DNA of 58,011 bases from positions 1-58,011 of the forward strand of contig ADNK01001207.1 in assembly GCA_000320545.1 (NCBI GenBank), in the 5' to 3' direction. The DNA comes from Bigelowiella natans CCMP2755 (Eukaryota > Cercozoa > Chlorarachniophyceae). Positions 22,483 to 35,352 of the stretch are shown piece by piece (within the stretch, counting starts at the first letter, position 1; each line of letters opens with the position of its first letter). A program made the position numbers and the translations under genes. The notes beneath the pieces are model-generated. The model did no database searches. It saw nothing but the letters and a program-made list of their open reading frames with translations, and was not told the DNA's origin.

Positions 22483-23233
22483 CTAAACGTCATCCTCATC
22501 ACCGCCTTCCTTAGCTGCAGCAAGCTTTTTCCTCTTCACACGACCAGGGCGGGCGTTGTTTCCAAGAGGAGAAGTGTGTGCATATTCGACAAGCTTCTCA
22601 CTGTCGACGTTAACCATGAAAGAAGGTACGTTTACCAAGTTCCTTCCGACACTACATTGGGAAAAAATAGATTTTTGTGAGTTAACTAGAACAATTCAAG
22701 CTGTGATTGGGTAAGTAAGGTACCGAATGTGGCGCTGGCGAATAAGGCACCTAGAATGGTGAATGGACTTTGCAAGCTTCAGAGTGCTGAAGACGCAAGT
22801 TTGGAGTCGCCTAGCAAGGAATTTCTCGACGTTGAGGCCAAGCACGTAATCGAGGCTATCTTCCTTCTCTTCGAGGAGACCCATCTTCGTAAGACGCGAG
22901 ATGAGAGCAGCACCCTGGAACTCACGCTGAGGATCCTTCTCGTCGAGAGTCATGAGGTTTCTAGCAACAGAACGGATCTTTGCTAGGGTGTACTGGCAGC
23001 GCCATACCTCACGCTTGTTCTTAAGTCCTAAATATGTAAATCTATAAGCACCTGGCCTAATTCTGATTGCATACATCCTACCACTAGCCCCCCATTTCAT
23101 ATTCATTTGTAATTGCTAGGAAGCACTGACCGTAGACACCAACAAGCTTGAGCTCTCTGTCAAGACGCTCCTTCTCGAAAGGACGCCTAGGCGTCTTGGA
23201 AGTCTTGCTTCTGTTACGGTAGTCCTTCCCCAT
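22483..23233 (-). CDS. RPS9: 40S ribosomal protein S9 (uS4)
   Basis: Model: complement(join(22483..22651,22724..23027,23131..23233)), 191 residues, all phases agree (human RPS9 is 194). Starts [25 protein letters not shown] as expected of the family, continues with [19 protein letters not shown], the S4 RNA-binding region [21 protein letters not shown] and [19 protein letters not shown], and ends in the basic and acidic tail ([19 protein letters not shown]). Primary 18S rRNA-binding protein important for decoding accuracy. Codon use looks smoother (CTC, AAG, GTC) than in neighbours, as is usual for a highly expressed gene. Confidence 0.97.
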
Positions 23234-23745
23234 CTGTTAAAATTAATTAGCTCAGAAGAGTCCATACAAGGGTCGGGAGGGCAGCCATACCTAAACCAAG
23301 TGCGGATTCTGTCTACGATAAGACACTTCTGCCTCCGAAATAATTAAATCATCACTAAAATAGCACGCTTTTCACCTGAAATCTATGTGATTTCATCCAG
23401 ATTTTCTGTTTTAGCCATTTGCCCTTCAGCAATTTTCCAAAGCGGCGAATTAATCAATTCACCGACATCCCGACTTTTTGTTTTAAATTTGGCGCCGAGA
23501 AGGATATTTCTTTGAGATTCTCTGGAGACTTTGTCGACGTCAGGTTGCGCCCAGATTACGGCTCCTCGAAGACGGCCGCGCAGGTCTGCCCTCCATTCCG
23601 CCGTGTAAAAATACGTGTTGTCTATTCATGAGAAAGTACGAGGGTGGATTTGCACCTTTGGCATTGGTTTTTCAGTGTACGTACGCATACTCTCAGATTC
23701 TGAGTACGTTTCTTTCTTTAAATATTCGGTTAGATTCTAAAGATA
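23234..23745. other. Divergent promoter region, RPS9 / ribophorin II
   Basis: 512-bp shared 5' flank. No palindrome-rich texture. A further 5' untranslated exon of RPS9 could lie just upstream of its ATG, but I see no decisive signal. Confidence 0.5.
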
Positions 23746-25959
23746 ATGGAATCTGCAACTTCTCGCTCCATATTCCTGGGCCTTCTTTGTGCTATTCTTT
23801 ATGCTTCCGAGGCGATCCAACAACCCGGAAGCTACCTTCAGTCTTCTGATAAGGCAAGGATGAAGGATTTTCTCCTGGGAACCTCCAAGACATCCACTGC
23901 GCAATCGTTCTTCGTTTCATCATCTTTGATGAAGCTCACGGGGTCAACGGATACAAAGAGCGCTTGCAAATCGATTTCATCAACCTTTTCCGATGATAGC
24001 ATTGAAGATATATACTACTCAGTAAAACTAGGTTGTAAAATCAAAATGACAACAAAGCGAATCTCCACAATTCAAACTGCTCTCGATGCTTCCGAAGCAT
24101 TCCCCCTGTACTTGGCTGCTTCAGCAGCGCACTTGTCGAAGACGGCATCCAAATTCAAGTTTGATAAGGCTAAGAAGACGTTGACTCTCCTAAAAAACAA
24201 AGATGGGTCGTTCAAAGCAACAAAAGATTCTGCCAAATCAGATGCAGCAAGCACTGCATTCGCTATGGCTGCTGCTTCTCTCCTAGATATGCCCAAAGAT
24301 AAATCTTCCCTAGCTGCTCTATTAAAGTTTGGGAAAAAGGTAGGTGGCGAATTATACTTCACGTCGCCTGGGCGTAATCGACTAGCCACCACATCTTTGG
24401 TTCTTGAAGTCGCTGTTACATATGGAATTGGAGAGGTAACACACAAAATATCATTATATCAAAAACATTTCAATTGATGCTTGTTTGTGGCACGGCCATG
24501 TCATGGAAGAAAGCACATCCGTATTGATTTGAAACTAGAGCTGATGAGGTGATAGAATCCTTGCCGCACACTTGCTAACGAAGATTTGTAACGTGTCGTC
24601 AGAAGGAACTTGCTGCCATCTCATCATTCCTCGTAGCCAGCAAGTATGTCCAGGACGCCGAGGATATCTACAACTTGCTGACCGCGCTTAATTCATGCTC
24701 TTCTAACGCCAAAGTTGCCCCGATCGTTCTCACGGTGGCGGACGGTGTAGCTGCTTCCACTGACGTGCTTGGAAACACGGTAAAGGCCGCTATCAAACCA
24801 ACGAAGGCCACTGATCGCAGCACTAAAAAGCCAGTCAGTATTCCGGAGAAAATGACTAATGGAAAGCTTCCATCTTTGAAGCCTGGTATTTACGACGTGG
24901 AGTTCGAGGTACGCATTCAGTTTTATCGCCTTATCAGTTCTAACGATGCTTGCATCAGGTGAAGCCTTCTTCAGGAAAGCAATCTGCCCGAACTACTAGT
25001 CGGATGGTGAAAAGTACAGCGTCGGTTAAGCCGAAATCTATAGCCTTGTACGTTGGTAAAAGCAGCAAGCTGTCTGGAAAGGAGGAAAAGTTTATCGCCA
25101 ACTTTCCCGCTACATTCTCAGAGGATATCCTAGCAGACGAATCAAAATATATCCTTTTTGTCAAGCTCAGCTTCGAAGGCAGCGGATTACAGGAGCAAGT
25201 TTTCTTGCAATTCAACCACGCGGGGAGTGGAAAGAGTGTCATATTCGTGATGAACCCAGGCAAGAAGACGTACAACTTGAAGCTGGTGAGTACTTTTACA
25301 GCATTTAGAATCTTTCCTGATGCCATCATCATTCACAACCGCTCAATAATTATTATATCGATTTTTTAGAATCTGGGATCGTCAGAATTCACCGAAAATG
25401 CGTTCGGACCAGGGACATACACCCTCAAAGTGCTCGTTGGGGGAGTGTTGCTGAAAGAATCGTTCAGTTGGACGTTGGGGGATATTGAGATAACCTGGCC
25501 ACCATCCACTCCTCAAAAGGTGGAAAATCCTCTGGCGAAGAAGAAGGAAATCCAGCACATCTTCAACGAACCTCCAAAGCAACCCAACTTCATGATTTCC
25601 CTGTTCTTTACGCTAGTATGCCTCTCTCCACTAGGAATCATCTACCATGGGGTAACTAAATCTGACGCAATTTCGTATGAAAAGTTGATATATAGATTAA
25701 TTTATGTTTTCGTATTTTACAGATCGGAGTTCTCGGAATGAAACTTGAATTGCCCTCCTCTCAGAAACTCTGGGCTATGGGCTTTCAATTGTCTCTCGCG
25801 TCGATTGTCGTTCTCAATCTATGTTACTTCTTGTTTTTGAATACGGTGGAAGCGCTTATTTGTTTGTGTGTGCTGTCGATACCGGCAGTGATCACTGGAA
25901 ATCAAGCACTAAATTACTTGAATACAATCCGCCAAAAGCGAAAACTGAAGGACGAGTAA
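23746..25959 (+). CDS. RPN2: Ribophorin II / SWP1, oligosaccharyltransferase subunit
   Basis: Model: join(23746..24435,24603..24908,24959..25285,25370..25651,25723..25959), 613 residues, all introns phase 0 (human 631). Part of the ER complex that transfers the N-glycan to nascent chains. Signal peptide at 1-23 (FLGLLCAILYASEAI), a luminal alpha-helical and beta region, then the family hallmark EIQHIFNEPPKQP before three hydrophobic segments at the C-terminus and a basic cytosolic tail (IRQKRKLKDE). The third exon is joined through an intron of only 50 nt (24909-24958), the shortest I could support here. Divergent to RPS9. Confidence 0.92.
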
Positions 25960-27828
25960 GGGGTTTGCATAGCATCGTCAAGTATCACATGCAATGAAAT
26001 TTCAAAGGTGGTAATATAAAAATTCCGTGCAAGGTTACAAATCGGCGAGAGGAATAGTTAAAAACATGTGTTTTGGCGTAAGGACACTCACACAATCACA
26101 TACACATGACTTATGCGCGCTTACTTTGTATGTGTGTATGCATGTGCATCACAGCTGCCACAGCATGAAACAAAATGCATCTTCAAGTAGCCCAGCTAGC
26201 CAAGCGTGCGCACCTGCATGAGCCTACTAGCCTGCACATTTGTCTGCTGTGGCGTGCATTGCAGCGCGCTGCACTTCACATGCAGCGTGGATTCCTATCC
26301 TGACATTGATGGCTGGCTCAGCATTGATAGCTGGTCTAAAAATGGGCCATAAAAAACGACACGCTGAGGAAAATGTAATGTGTGAAGTTCAAAAAAATGC
26401 CTCCGTTGTCCTTCTCAGACATTCCTAGAGCCCCATGTGCGCAGGCTCTGGGGATTCCTACCTAATAGCATGCATGTCGTTCCTTGCAAAATGCAAGGCT
26501 GCAGGGGGTGCATCACGTGCTCCTCATCAACAGCTGATCAGTGAACAAGCTGCCAAATCCACAAATCTTGTTCCACCACCCTTGTTCCACCACCCTCTTT
26601 TCTCACAATGTCATTGTCATTGCAACATGTGAGCACCGTTTGTTGAGTTTTGTCATGTATACATGTTGTAGCCTGGACTGTTGCTTGCTCTACCCAATGG
26701 GTCTCGTTGAGCACTTTGAGGAGGCTGCTTCGGAGTGGAGCAGGGAACTAGAATCACACGATTTGATGCCATTGAGAACAATTCATCGATGAATGCTGAA
26801 GCGTACTCGTCCTGCAATGAATTTTCTTGTTTTGTCTCTACATCTACGGCATGCTTTTTCAGAGCAGAGCAGGCAAGATGATCTGGAATGCTCTCGGAAT
26901 CTGCCGGACGAACATGCAACAGAGGGATCCTTGTCAGGAGTCATCGGTCGAGAGGTTGCTGCATCCTCATCAAGGAGAAGGCAACGGCAATGGCTAGCCC
27001 GATCAAAGGCAGGCAAGCCTGCTTGCGACCTAGCTATGGCCATGTGCGATGCTGCGACATGGCGATGATGTGGCCCGCGCTGGGGGCGAGTGCATGTGCC
27101 AGGCTAGCAGGTGTGGTGGGACTGTCTAGCTGTCCTGGTGTCGTGCGTGCGCGACCGCTAGCCAGCCATCCGATCTAGCTCCAGAGCCTTCAGAGCTAGC
27201 TAGCAATCTGTCATGCCAGCACGCACTGTCTCTCTGCATCATGCATCCAGGCATGATGCGCACAGGGACACACGAGACAAAAACATTGGCTTTGAATGGT
27301 GCACCCAAAGCCAGCTGACACCAGTCAGCACGTGGTCTTTGCTGGGCTTCATCGGCTTTGTTCCAAAGTTTCTACGCTGTCCAGCTGTGACTCGCCAGCT
27401 TGAGCAGCATGACACTAGCTAGCACTAGCTAGCTAGCCAGGACACATCATCATTCTCAAACAAAAACATGGAGGTCAAAACTTGATCAAGCTTTTTGAAA
27501 AGATCATCAAGGCAGCCCTCAAGAAACTTGTCAATTCCAGTTTTCTTGCCAATTTTCATGATTCAAGGATTGCAGGGTGGTCTCCAGGTCTGGTTGCACG
27601 TCCTAGCGTCGTTACCTTTGCCGCCAAAGGCTTCCGGGCCAGCAGGAGAACAAACAATGAGAACAATGATGATGAACTAGGGGAAAATCAAAGCGATTCT
27701 TAACTCGCGACAGCCAAAAATCTGTTTCAACAATGCGACTATGATTTCAAACCGAATATTACTGCGCGACAACGTTTTCCTCCATTTTTTGATTGGCGAC
27801 AACGATCCTTTTCTTCACTCGCCGAACG
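25960..27828. other. Long intergenic gap between two same-strand genes
   Basis: 1.87 kb between ribophorin II and IF-2, both +. The first kilobase is ordinary mixed sequence with small duplications (for example CTTGTTCCACCACC twice at about 26568-26595). From about 26980 to 27440 GCTAGC/CTAGCTAG words become dense, as in the convergent gaps. I found no exon set that phases on either strand. Confidence 0.5.
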
Positions 27829-29851
27829 ATGGAGCCGGCAGCACCCCCCTCTCGACCATTCGTTCTAATCCATCGTCCCTCACATATTTCCTCAGCATTC
27901 CATCAACAAAACAGGCCATCCATCCTAAAGGCATGTCTCTTAAGCGTGCTTCTCGCAGCAGCAGCATCCGCGATTTTCATCGGCATCAATTCAGGTAGGG
28001 GGGTAGGCAGATAAGAGCGTATTTCACTTCATCCTTAGAGACTCGTATACTGGAGTAATTCTCATATATTTAATGGTTCCAATACTGCAGATCGGACTAA
28101 ATTAGCGAGCCAGTCGCTTGTTAGCCGTAACGCGGTCATAGAAAGGATATTTCCAGGTGTTGTTCTTCACTTTCATCTTCTCGAAACTAGTTTTACATGT
28201 AGTATACATGTATTTTATATTTGTAACAAAAACGTAAAATCGATACTCTCTCTAGGAATAGGAAATCAGCGGTGGCAAAGATGGAGCGCCAAGGCTGGGA
28301 GGGGAATGGAAGTTAGCTCATCGGGCCGTGTCAAGCGGGTTATCAGGAAGAAGAGCGCAGAGCCCGAGGCCCCCACTTTGTCTCTTAAGGTAATGAGTGA
28401 TAATAGATCTTATAGACAGATACATGTATATGTACATCATGGAACTTTTCCTATTTGTCGTCCAATTTACAAAACGGCATTCAAATCGAACTTTAAGACC
28501 CAACTTTGCCGAAACATATCCCATCAGGAACGACTAGCGTTGAAGGCACAGAAGCTAAGAGAAGCACAGCAGGTGATACTACCGAAGTGGGAGCACATAA
28601 TATGTACACAACTATTTTGTGTAAATGCGGTGGGAATCAACGGAGGCGATGATAACATCGAGTTCATTATCTCACAGGCTGAAGATGAGGAGTACGCAGC
28701 CCAGGACGAATCGAAACTTAACGTAATAATAATATAATACGAGGCATGGAATATAAAACATGATTATGTCTCATCTAGACTGCAAATGCTGCACGCGTAA
28801 GATTGGACGGCTTGTCGAATTCCACAAAACGTATACCTACTATATACATGTGCGCTCAAAGCTATGTTTTTGCTAGATCAAACCGCGCGCCCCTGTGGTA
28901 ACGATTATGGGGCACGTAGACCACGGGAAAACAACGCTATTGGACTTCCTCCGCAAATCAAAGGTAGGGAATATCCTAGCTATTCACTCAACGTTTACAC
29001 GATGCATACATTGCATCTGCAATACCATCAAAGATATGCTCTAATCCGTAGTACTTTTTCCACCATGATTGTTGTTCTTCAAATCGCTCAGGTGGCTTCG
29101 GGTGAAGCTGGTGGTATTACGCAGGCAGTTGGAGCCTATCAGGTGCGGTGTTTCGTTGTATTAACGGTGATAAACATTGTGCTTTTGCAAGTCTCGAATC
29201 GACGATACGACGAACGGCAACTCACTTCGCTATTCTCGGAACCCCGTGTCGCAAATGTTATGTTGTAGTCGGTGGTCATCCTCGTTTCGCGCACTCACTT
29301 GCTTGCCCCTATTCTCTCTCCCCCCCCCTCAGGTTAAGACAGATCATGGGCTCATTACGTTCCTAGACACGCCTGGCCATGAAGCTTTCTCTTCCATGAG
29401 AGGTACTGACTCCCCGTATCCTTCTGTGTGTCTTCTGCGCGAGGGGGGGCATTGAGTAGTAGAAAGTAGTCAGTAGTAAGCTCGCTGAAGAATATCTATA
29501 CTCTAGCCCAGTTTTAAGCTCGTCTCTCTCCTCTGTCCTTTCGTCACTCACCACGTGTTGTCTTCTCTATCAGAGAGGGGCGCAAGGGCAACGGATATCG
29601 TCGTTCTTGTGGTTGCAGCCGACGACGGACGTAAGTCATCGCCCATGCACACATACACGCACAAATGCACAAACGCCTAGAGAAACAGGGGGGAGTGGGG
29701 GGGGGGGGGTACAGCAGAAGTTCACATGGCAGCGATATGATTCCGCCCATTCCTGGCGTTATTAACATGCAGCAAAAGAGCAGACCATTGAATCGATACG
29801 GCAAGCACAAGAAGCGAAAGTGCCCATAGTAGTCGCTATATCTAAGGTTGT

Positions 29852-29909
<58 letters not shown>

Positions 29910-30363
29910 ACAGCATAGAATTCGTCTCCATCAACAAATAATACTCGAATACCTTTGGCTGAAAAAAAATATAGCGATGGATCTCCATGCAGCAGTAATG
30001 CCGTTTTTCTATGCCAAAGCTGTTTTTAAGCCGCATCTTTCCATAACTCCCCCCCCCTCCTCCTCTCTAGGTTGATAAGCCTGAATCTAATGTGGAGTCT
30101 GTCAAGCAACAGGTGGGTTTCAAACACGCTGTACCATCCAAAAAAGAAGCATAGTGACGATGATGGCGATAAGGGGTGCTAACAACAGGCGCTCGAAGCG
30201 TTTTTTTAAAGGGAAGGATCAAGTGTCATAAACCATCTTTAGAGGAGATTAGAAAGAGAGAAGGAGAGAGAGAGGGAGAGAGAGCACTTCTACGCTGTAT
30301 AATGATGACCTTATTGCCCAGGACGAGTAATATATGTTTTCAGCTTGCTTGTCGAGAAGAAGC

Positions 30364-30401
<38 letters not shown>

Positions 30402-30582
30402 GTAGCACCCTCGAAAGAGAACTTACTCACCGACCCCATTTTCCCACGATTTCCTCCACCCTCTGATAGTTGATGAACTACGACATTATGCCCGAGGAAT
30501 GGGGAGGGGATAACTTAATTTCGGAAATCTCCGCCAAGGTAGGCTTTTTTTTCCGTTGTGTAGATAGAAAGGTATCACAAAG

Positions 30583-30650
<68 letters not shown>

Positions 30651-32821
30651 TGTGTTTTCGAGTGAGTACTTGCGTCGCCGTGTGACTCTCCCACAGAAGT
30701 ATGAAGCTACTGCTGAATTCCTACCCTCCAACATATGGGATTCGTCTGAGACTAACAGCATGTTATTTCGACATCCCCCCCCCCCCCTCCCATTCCAATT
30801 CTGCTTCTCCTCTTCTCACAGTCTGGGGCCGGAGTGGACGGGTTGCTGGACAATATCCTTCTCCAGGCGGAGATTCTCGAGTGCACAGCTCCCACCGACG
30901 GGCAGGTGAGAGGTGTTGTGGTGGAATCACGCATGGACAAGTACCGCGGCCCCATCACCACTCTCCTTGTGCAATCTGGAACCCTCAAGAAAGGCTCGGT
31001 CATCCTTGCTGGCGCGGAGTATGGAAAGGTTCCGAGATTTGCGAGGAAGGGAAGGGGAGAGTGGGGGAGGGGGGGGGGGGGGGGGAGGTTGATGAAATCG
31101 CATTTTTGTCATCATCGTGATGATCGCGAATGAACGCGTTTGCAACTTGCAAATATTGGCAGGTCCGCAACCTGTTGGACGACGAGCAGAAGCAGATCAA
31201 GGCCGCAGGGCCGGGGACACCGGTGGAGGTGCTCGGCCTCTCAGGCTGTACGCGCTCCGGAGACCTTGTCCTCGGATTCAAGAACGAGAAGGAGGCCAAA
31301 CAGATCTCTGCGAAGAGGCAGAAGGACAACACCGAAGTCAACTTGAGGCAGAACGAGCTGGACCCCAAAGCCCTCTTCGCGCAGTTCAATAAGAAGTCTC
31401 ACGATGTTCAGTACATCGTCCGCGCTGATACGCATGGAAGCTTGGAGGTAATTCACTGTGTGTGTGTGTGCGCGCGCGCGCGCGCGCCCGGGGGGGCGCG
31501 ACGGAATCGTCTTTCCCAAAGGTGGTGCTAGTGCTTTGCAAAGGACGAGGTTTCGGGGGGGAAGAGTCCCTACTCTTCCGAGTAATCAGAAGCTATTTGT
31601 GGATGAACGCTTTTAATGATGGTTGCATGCACGCACCTCTTGCTGTTCTCCTTAGGCGCTGACATTGCTCCTCGACCAAATGAACAACGAATGGATTAAC
31701 ATCAAGATCTTAAACACAGGCGTCGGTATGATAAAATCCTCCATGCATAGATGATGTGTCCATAGATGATGTGTCCAAAGGAACATGCTTACTTCCTTGC
31801 CCTCCCAAAAACAAAAAAAATCCATCAAAATTTTCTGCTCCGTGGTTTTTCCATGACTGCTACTTTGCTCCTGCCCCCCCCTCCCCCCCCCCAGGCCCCA
31901 TAAGCACTTCCGAGTGTGAAATGGCGGCGATAACGAACGCGATAGTCGTGGGTTTCAACGTTGACCCTCAGCCTGCTGCAGAGAAAGTCATTCGGTAAGA
32001 ATCTAAGACGAGAGTTCTCCTTATCCGTCCCCCTTGCATTGAAGCACAGTTTATGGCGTATCGTCATTCCCCTTATTCATCCTGCTGCTTCTTGATTAGG
32101 GAGAAGAACGTTGTCGCTGTTCACGGTCCTGTGATTTATGACGTGCTAGACCGCCTCAAGGTAATACGCCGGCGATGCAGGCACTTTGCCTTTGTTAACT
32201 ACTCTCTCGCAGTGAGGAAGATTACGATGAATACTGTCTTGTGACACGCTTAAGATCGTTGTGCAGAAGCCGGGACTATCAGCATTTTTCGATGCGAAAT
32301 CTAGATTCCTCTTGATGATGATGGACAATCTATCTTCCATCTCGTGGGAATAATACGCGTCTCTCACCCCCTCCTCCCTGCTATCATTGTTATTCCACAA
32401 CTGGCATGAATCGACGATTCCCCAAACATCAACTCTGATATCAGCTACTGTCGCCTTGACGCTGCTGCAATGTGATGGTGATTTATTGTAGGTGGAAACG
32501 GTGCGAAAGGTCGACTTACCAAAGGTGGAGGAACAGCGCGGCCGCGCGGCTGTGAAAGCGACTTTCCTCGGAAAGAAGCGCATGCTTGTCGCTGGATGCG
32601 AAGTGGTGGAGGGAGAGATGCAAGTGGACACTGTGCTCCGCGTTGTGAGGAAAGGAGAAGTCATTTTCGAGGGAGAGATCAACTCCCTCCGCGTCGTCAA
32701 GGATGAGGTTGAAAAGGTGGAAGAAGGCAACGAGTGCGGTATTTTGGTGGAAGGATTCAAGGACGTGAAGGAGGGCGATGAGATTTTAAGTGTTGCGATG
32801 GTGGACCCCATCGTGTACTAG
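27829..32821 (+). CDS. Bacterial-type translation initiation factor IF-2, organellar
   Basis: GTPase that places initiator fMet-tRNA on the small ribosomal subunit of an organelle. 18 exons with continuous phases: 27829..27994, 28091..28156, 28256..28389, 28528..28572, 28678..28722, 28877..28963, 29092..29142, 29333..29402, 29574..29630, 29773..29846, 30071..30112, 30470..30538, 30822..31028, 31163..31447, 31656..31725, 31895..31994, 32100..32160, 32492..32821; 652 residues. G1 is GHVDHGKT (164-171), G3 DTPGHEAF, with [19 protein letters not shown] after it; the G4 position reads ISKVDKPE (NKxD in most IF-2). Domains II-IV follow, ending VAMVDPIVY. Residues 1-55 hold an N-terminal extension and a hydrophobic stretch (about 34-51, [17 protein letters not shown]) that could be a plastid-targeting signal; a mitochondrial site is not excluded. 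EEWGGD...[13 protein letters not shown] is reminiscent of plastid IF-2. Confidence 0.93.
29850..29909. repeat. (GCA)n-(GTA)n compound microsatellite in IF-2 intron
   Basis: Right after the donor at 29847, between the exon ending VVAISK and the one starting VDKPE. Confidence 0.95.
30366..30398. repeat. (AT)n microsatellite in IF-2 intron
   Basis: About 16 AT units in the intron 30113-30469. Confidence 0.95.
30583..30654. repeat. (TC)n-(TG)n microsatellite in IF-2 intron
   Basis: Same CT-then-GT order as at 2963-3061, in the intron 30539-30821. Confidence 0.95.
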
Positions 32822-33779
32822 AATAGCTAGCTGAGGAAAACGCTAAAAAGGGGCGGAGGGGGGGGGGGGGCAGCAACCAATAGAAAGACGAAGAAATACG
32901 GCGAAAATGTGAATAGATGCGTCGATCTCCACCACAGAGAATCGACGTCAACGTCGGGTTTTAATTTTGACTCTCGAGCTGTCACGATATACGTTCGCAG
33001 AAAAAACAGAGAATTAAAGAAACTTGCATACTTGTTTGGAATGAAAAGAGGTCGCATTACTGCTCCAAGTGAAACATTGTGCAAACCGCCATCATATTTG
33101 TCAAGATGTAGGAGCGCAGGGGATATAATTCAATTTGATTGACAATAATAATAACAACGTCACGGTCTACCAGTACTAGCTGGATTAGCTCATGCATGTT
33201 GCACATACCTAGCTAGCTAGATACGTGCATTGCTAGATTGCTAGATTGGTACATGCTAGCATGTGGCGAGGTCCTAGCTAGCTAGCGCCGTGTGTGCATT
33301 TGCATGTCGGCAGTAAGACAGGCGTCAATGCGATGCGTGACGCGCAGCTAGATAGCTAGACATACGATTCTTACACATTACATATTGGAAAATTCAGCTG
33401 TCGCGCTGCTTTTGCTGTTAGACTACCTCTTCAGCAGTCTACAGCGTGCATTGAGCGTGCATGCTAGCATGTTGCGGCATTATTAGGCTACGATGCGCTA
33501 GACGATGTACATCTGGACATGTTAGCTAGTTAGACTCGTAGGGGGGGGTTGACGCGGCCACACTACGATGCTACCATGATGCATTGTCAGTACGCTACTC
33601 CTCCATTTTATACATAAACGTTTTTGTTAGCTCCATGCTAATGCTATCACACTGTACGATACGCCACGATGCGATTCCCATCTTGCATCTTCGGGACAAA
33701 TAAGTATCCAGATGTTGGCTAGCCCCGCAGCACATACACGCTCCTATACCGGTCGCGTTCATAACTGGACTTAATGTGC
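32822..33779. other. Convergent intergenic gap with palindrome-rich block
   Basis: Between the 3' ends of IF-2 (+) and the basic disordered gene (-). The block 33170-33720 holds several CTAGCTAG words and two copies of ATGCTAGCAT (33253 and 33461), the first inside a 14-bp palindrome ACATGCTAGCATGT. No exon seen. Confidence 0.7.
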
Positions 33780-35352
33780 TTACCTTTTATTTTTCGCTGC
33801 ATTTCCACCACTTTTACTCCTGCTCCGTTGCGGTGCCGTACCTCCGCTGCTTTCGCCAACGGATACGATAGGAATCCCCATCGCTTCAAGAGCTCTAAGT
33901 GCTTCCGCACCTGCTGTGCTGCCACCGGGGACTGCTGCAGGTGCTCCTGGTATTATATCTTCGCCGCCCTCATAATCCTCGTTATCGTGCTCCTGGTCGC
34001 TCTCCACTTCTACATATCTTTTCCTAGGCTTTCCCATCGAGCTCCTACGCGACCTGCGCAGCACTCCATTGGCTGCCTTCTTGCCGCCGCCGCCGCCGTC
34101 GTTATTAAAGGTTGGAGATGATAATAAATCAGAATGTGGGGAAGCCATGTCCCCGCCGACTTTCCTCCTACCAGTGTCCCCCCTCCTCATTTTATTGCTG
34201 CCGCCAGGACTGGTGCTACTACTAGAACTGCTGCTGTGTCTTTTCATGCCTCGAGTTTGCTGCTGTTTTCCATCCATGCTACCGCGGTGGTGATAACCGT
34301 TATTCGTGCTAGTCGATATCTTTGAGTCACTCGCCGCTTCATTTGCCATACTACCACTTCCATGCCGCCTTTGGAAGCTTTTCTTCCCGTTGCTCATTCC
34401 TCCATTGACACTGCTGCTACTGGTCGCGTCGATACTTCCTTTTCTTTTCGTATGCTTTCTGCCCCCGCCCCCCCCCCTGTTGCTGACTGTTGCAGCACCT
34501 CCACGAGACTTCTGATCTTTTTCGCCTTTAAATACCCGACGAGACGTCGACCAGAACTCACCCCCCACACCATTGCTTTTGATCGCCAGGTTACCTGCAG
34601 AACTGCGCGGGGTGGTGGGGTAGCACGCCCCAGAAGGCTGGGCTTCTCTCAGGGCCGCAGCGCTTGCTTGTTCAATTCCTTCTGTCTTATTTCTGAGATT
34701 TCCGTTGTCTTTTGCATCAGAATCGCCCATCCCAGCCTGCTCATCCTCGCCAGGAAATTCTGGATTTCCGCGAAAGTCGGAGATGGTAGGAAGCAAGTTT
34801 CCGTCGCCATGAAGATGCAGCGGTACGTCAGCTTCCTCTTGTTGCGCGGAGGCGTAGTTATACTCGGTGATTGACTTATCCCGGAACATCGCCGGAGCTT
34901 CGATTTCGGGGATAGATTTGCTACGAGGACCTAGGATTGCTGGGTCGAACACGTCAAATCCCTCCGCCTTCCCGACCTGATTCGTTTCGATTCATGTTAG
35001 TGTAAAGGCTCGAAAGCTATTCTAGCATGTTCTAGCGGATCGCACGAGAAGTGTAGCGAGACAAGGTGCTATGGTTGTGCGTCGGAACGAGGTTTTTTAA
35101 TTTTTCTAACACGAATAGACAAAATTAAATCAAAGCTACACACATATCCTCCACAGTCGACCTACATGGCCACTCGTTCATGCACACTTCATGTCTCATC
35201 ACCAGGGATGTTTCCCGCCGCATAGGCGGCGCTGCCTTTATGAGAGGGGGGAGAGATGACAGCTGGGGTTTCGTCCTTTGCTTAGAAATGGTAAGTCCCT
35301 TGGATGCATCGTTTGAATTGGGGTCGATATTTGGTGTACGCTGCCTCTTCAT
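33780..35352 (-). CDS. Basic, Ser/Gly-rich disordered protein of unknown function
   Basis: Model: complement(join(33780..34976,35140..35352)), about 469 residues, phase 0. Starts MKRQRTPNIDPNSND; the short first exon ends MNEWPCRSTVEDMC. The second exon begins VGKAEGFDVFDPAILGPRSKSIPEIEAP and soon becomes low complexity: many basic patches (RKHTKRKGS, KPRKRYVEVE, RSRSKSGGNAAKNKR), a poly-Ser run, an acidic patch (DQEHDNEDYEGGED). This make-up suggests a nuclear, possibly chromatin- or RNA-bound protein, but I see no domain. The donor GTAGCT is weak, so the link between the two exons is less sure than the big exon itself. Confidence 0.6.
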
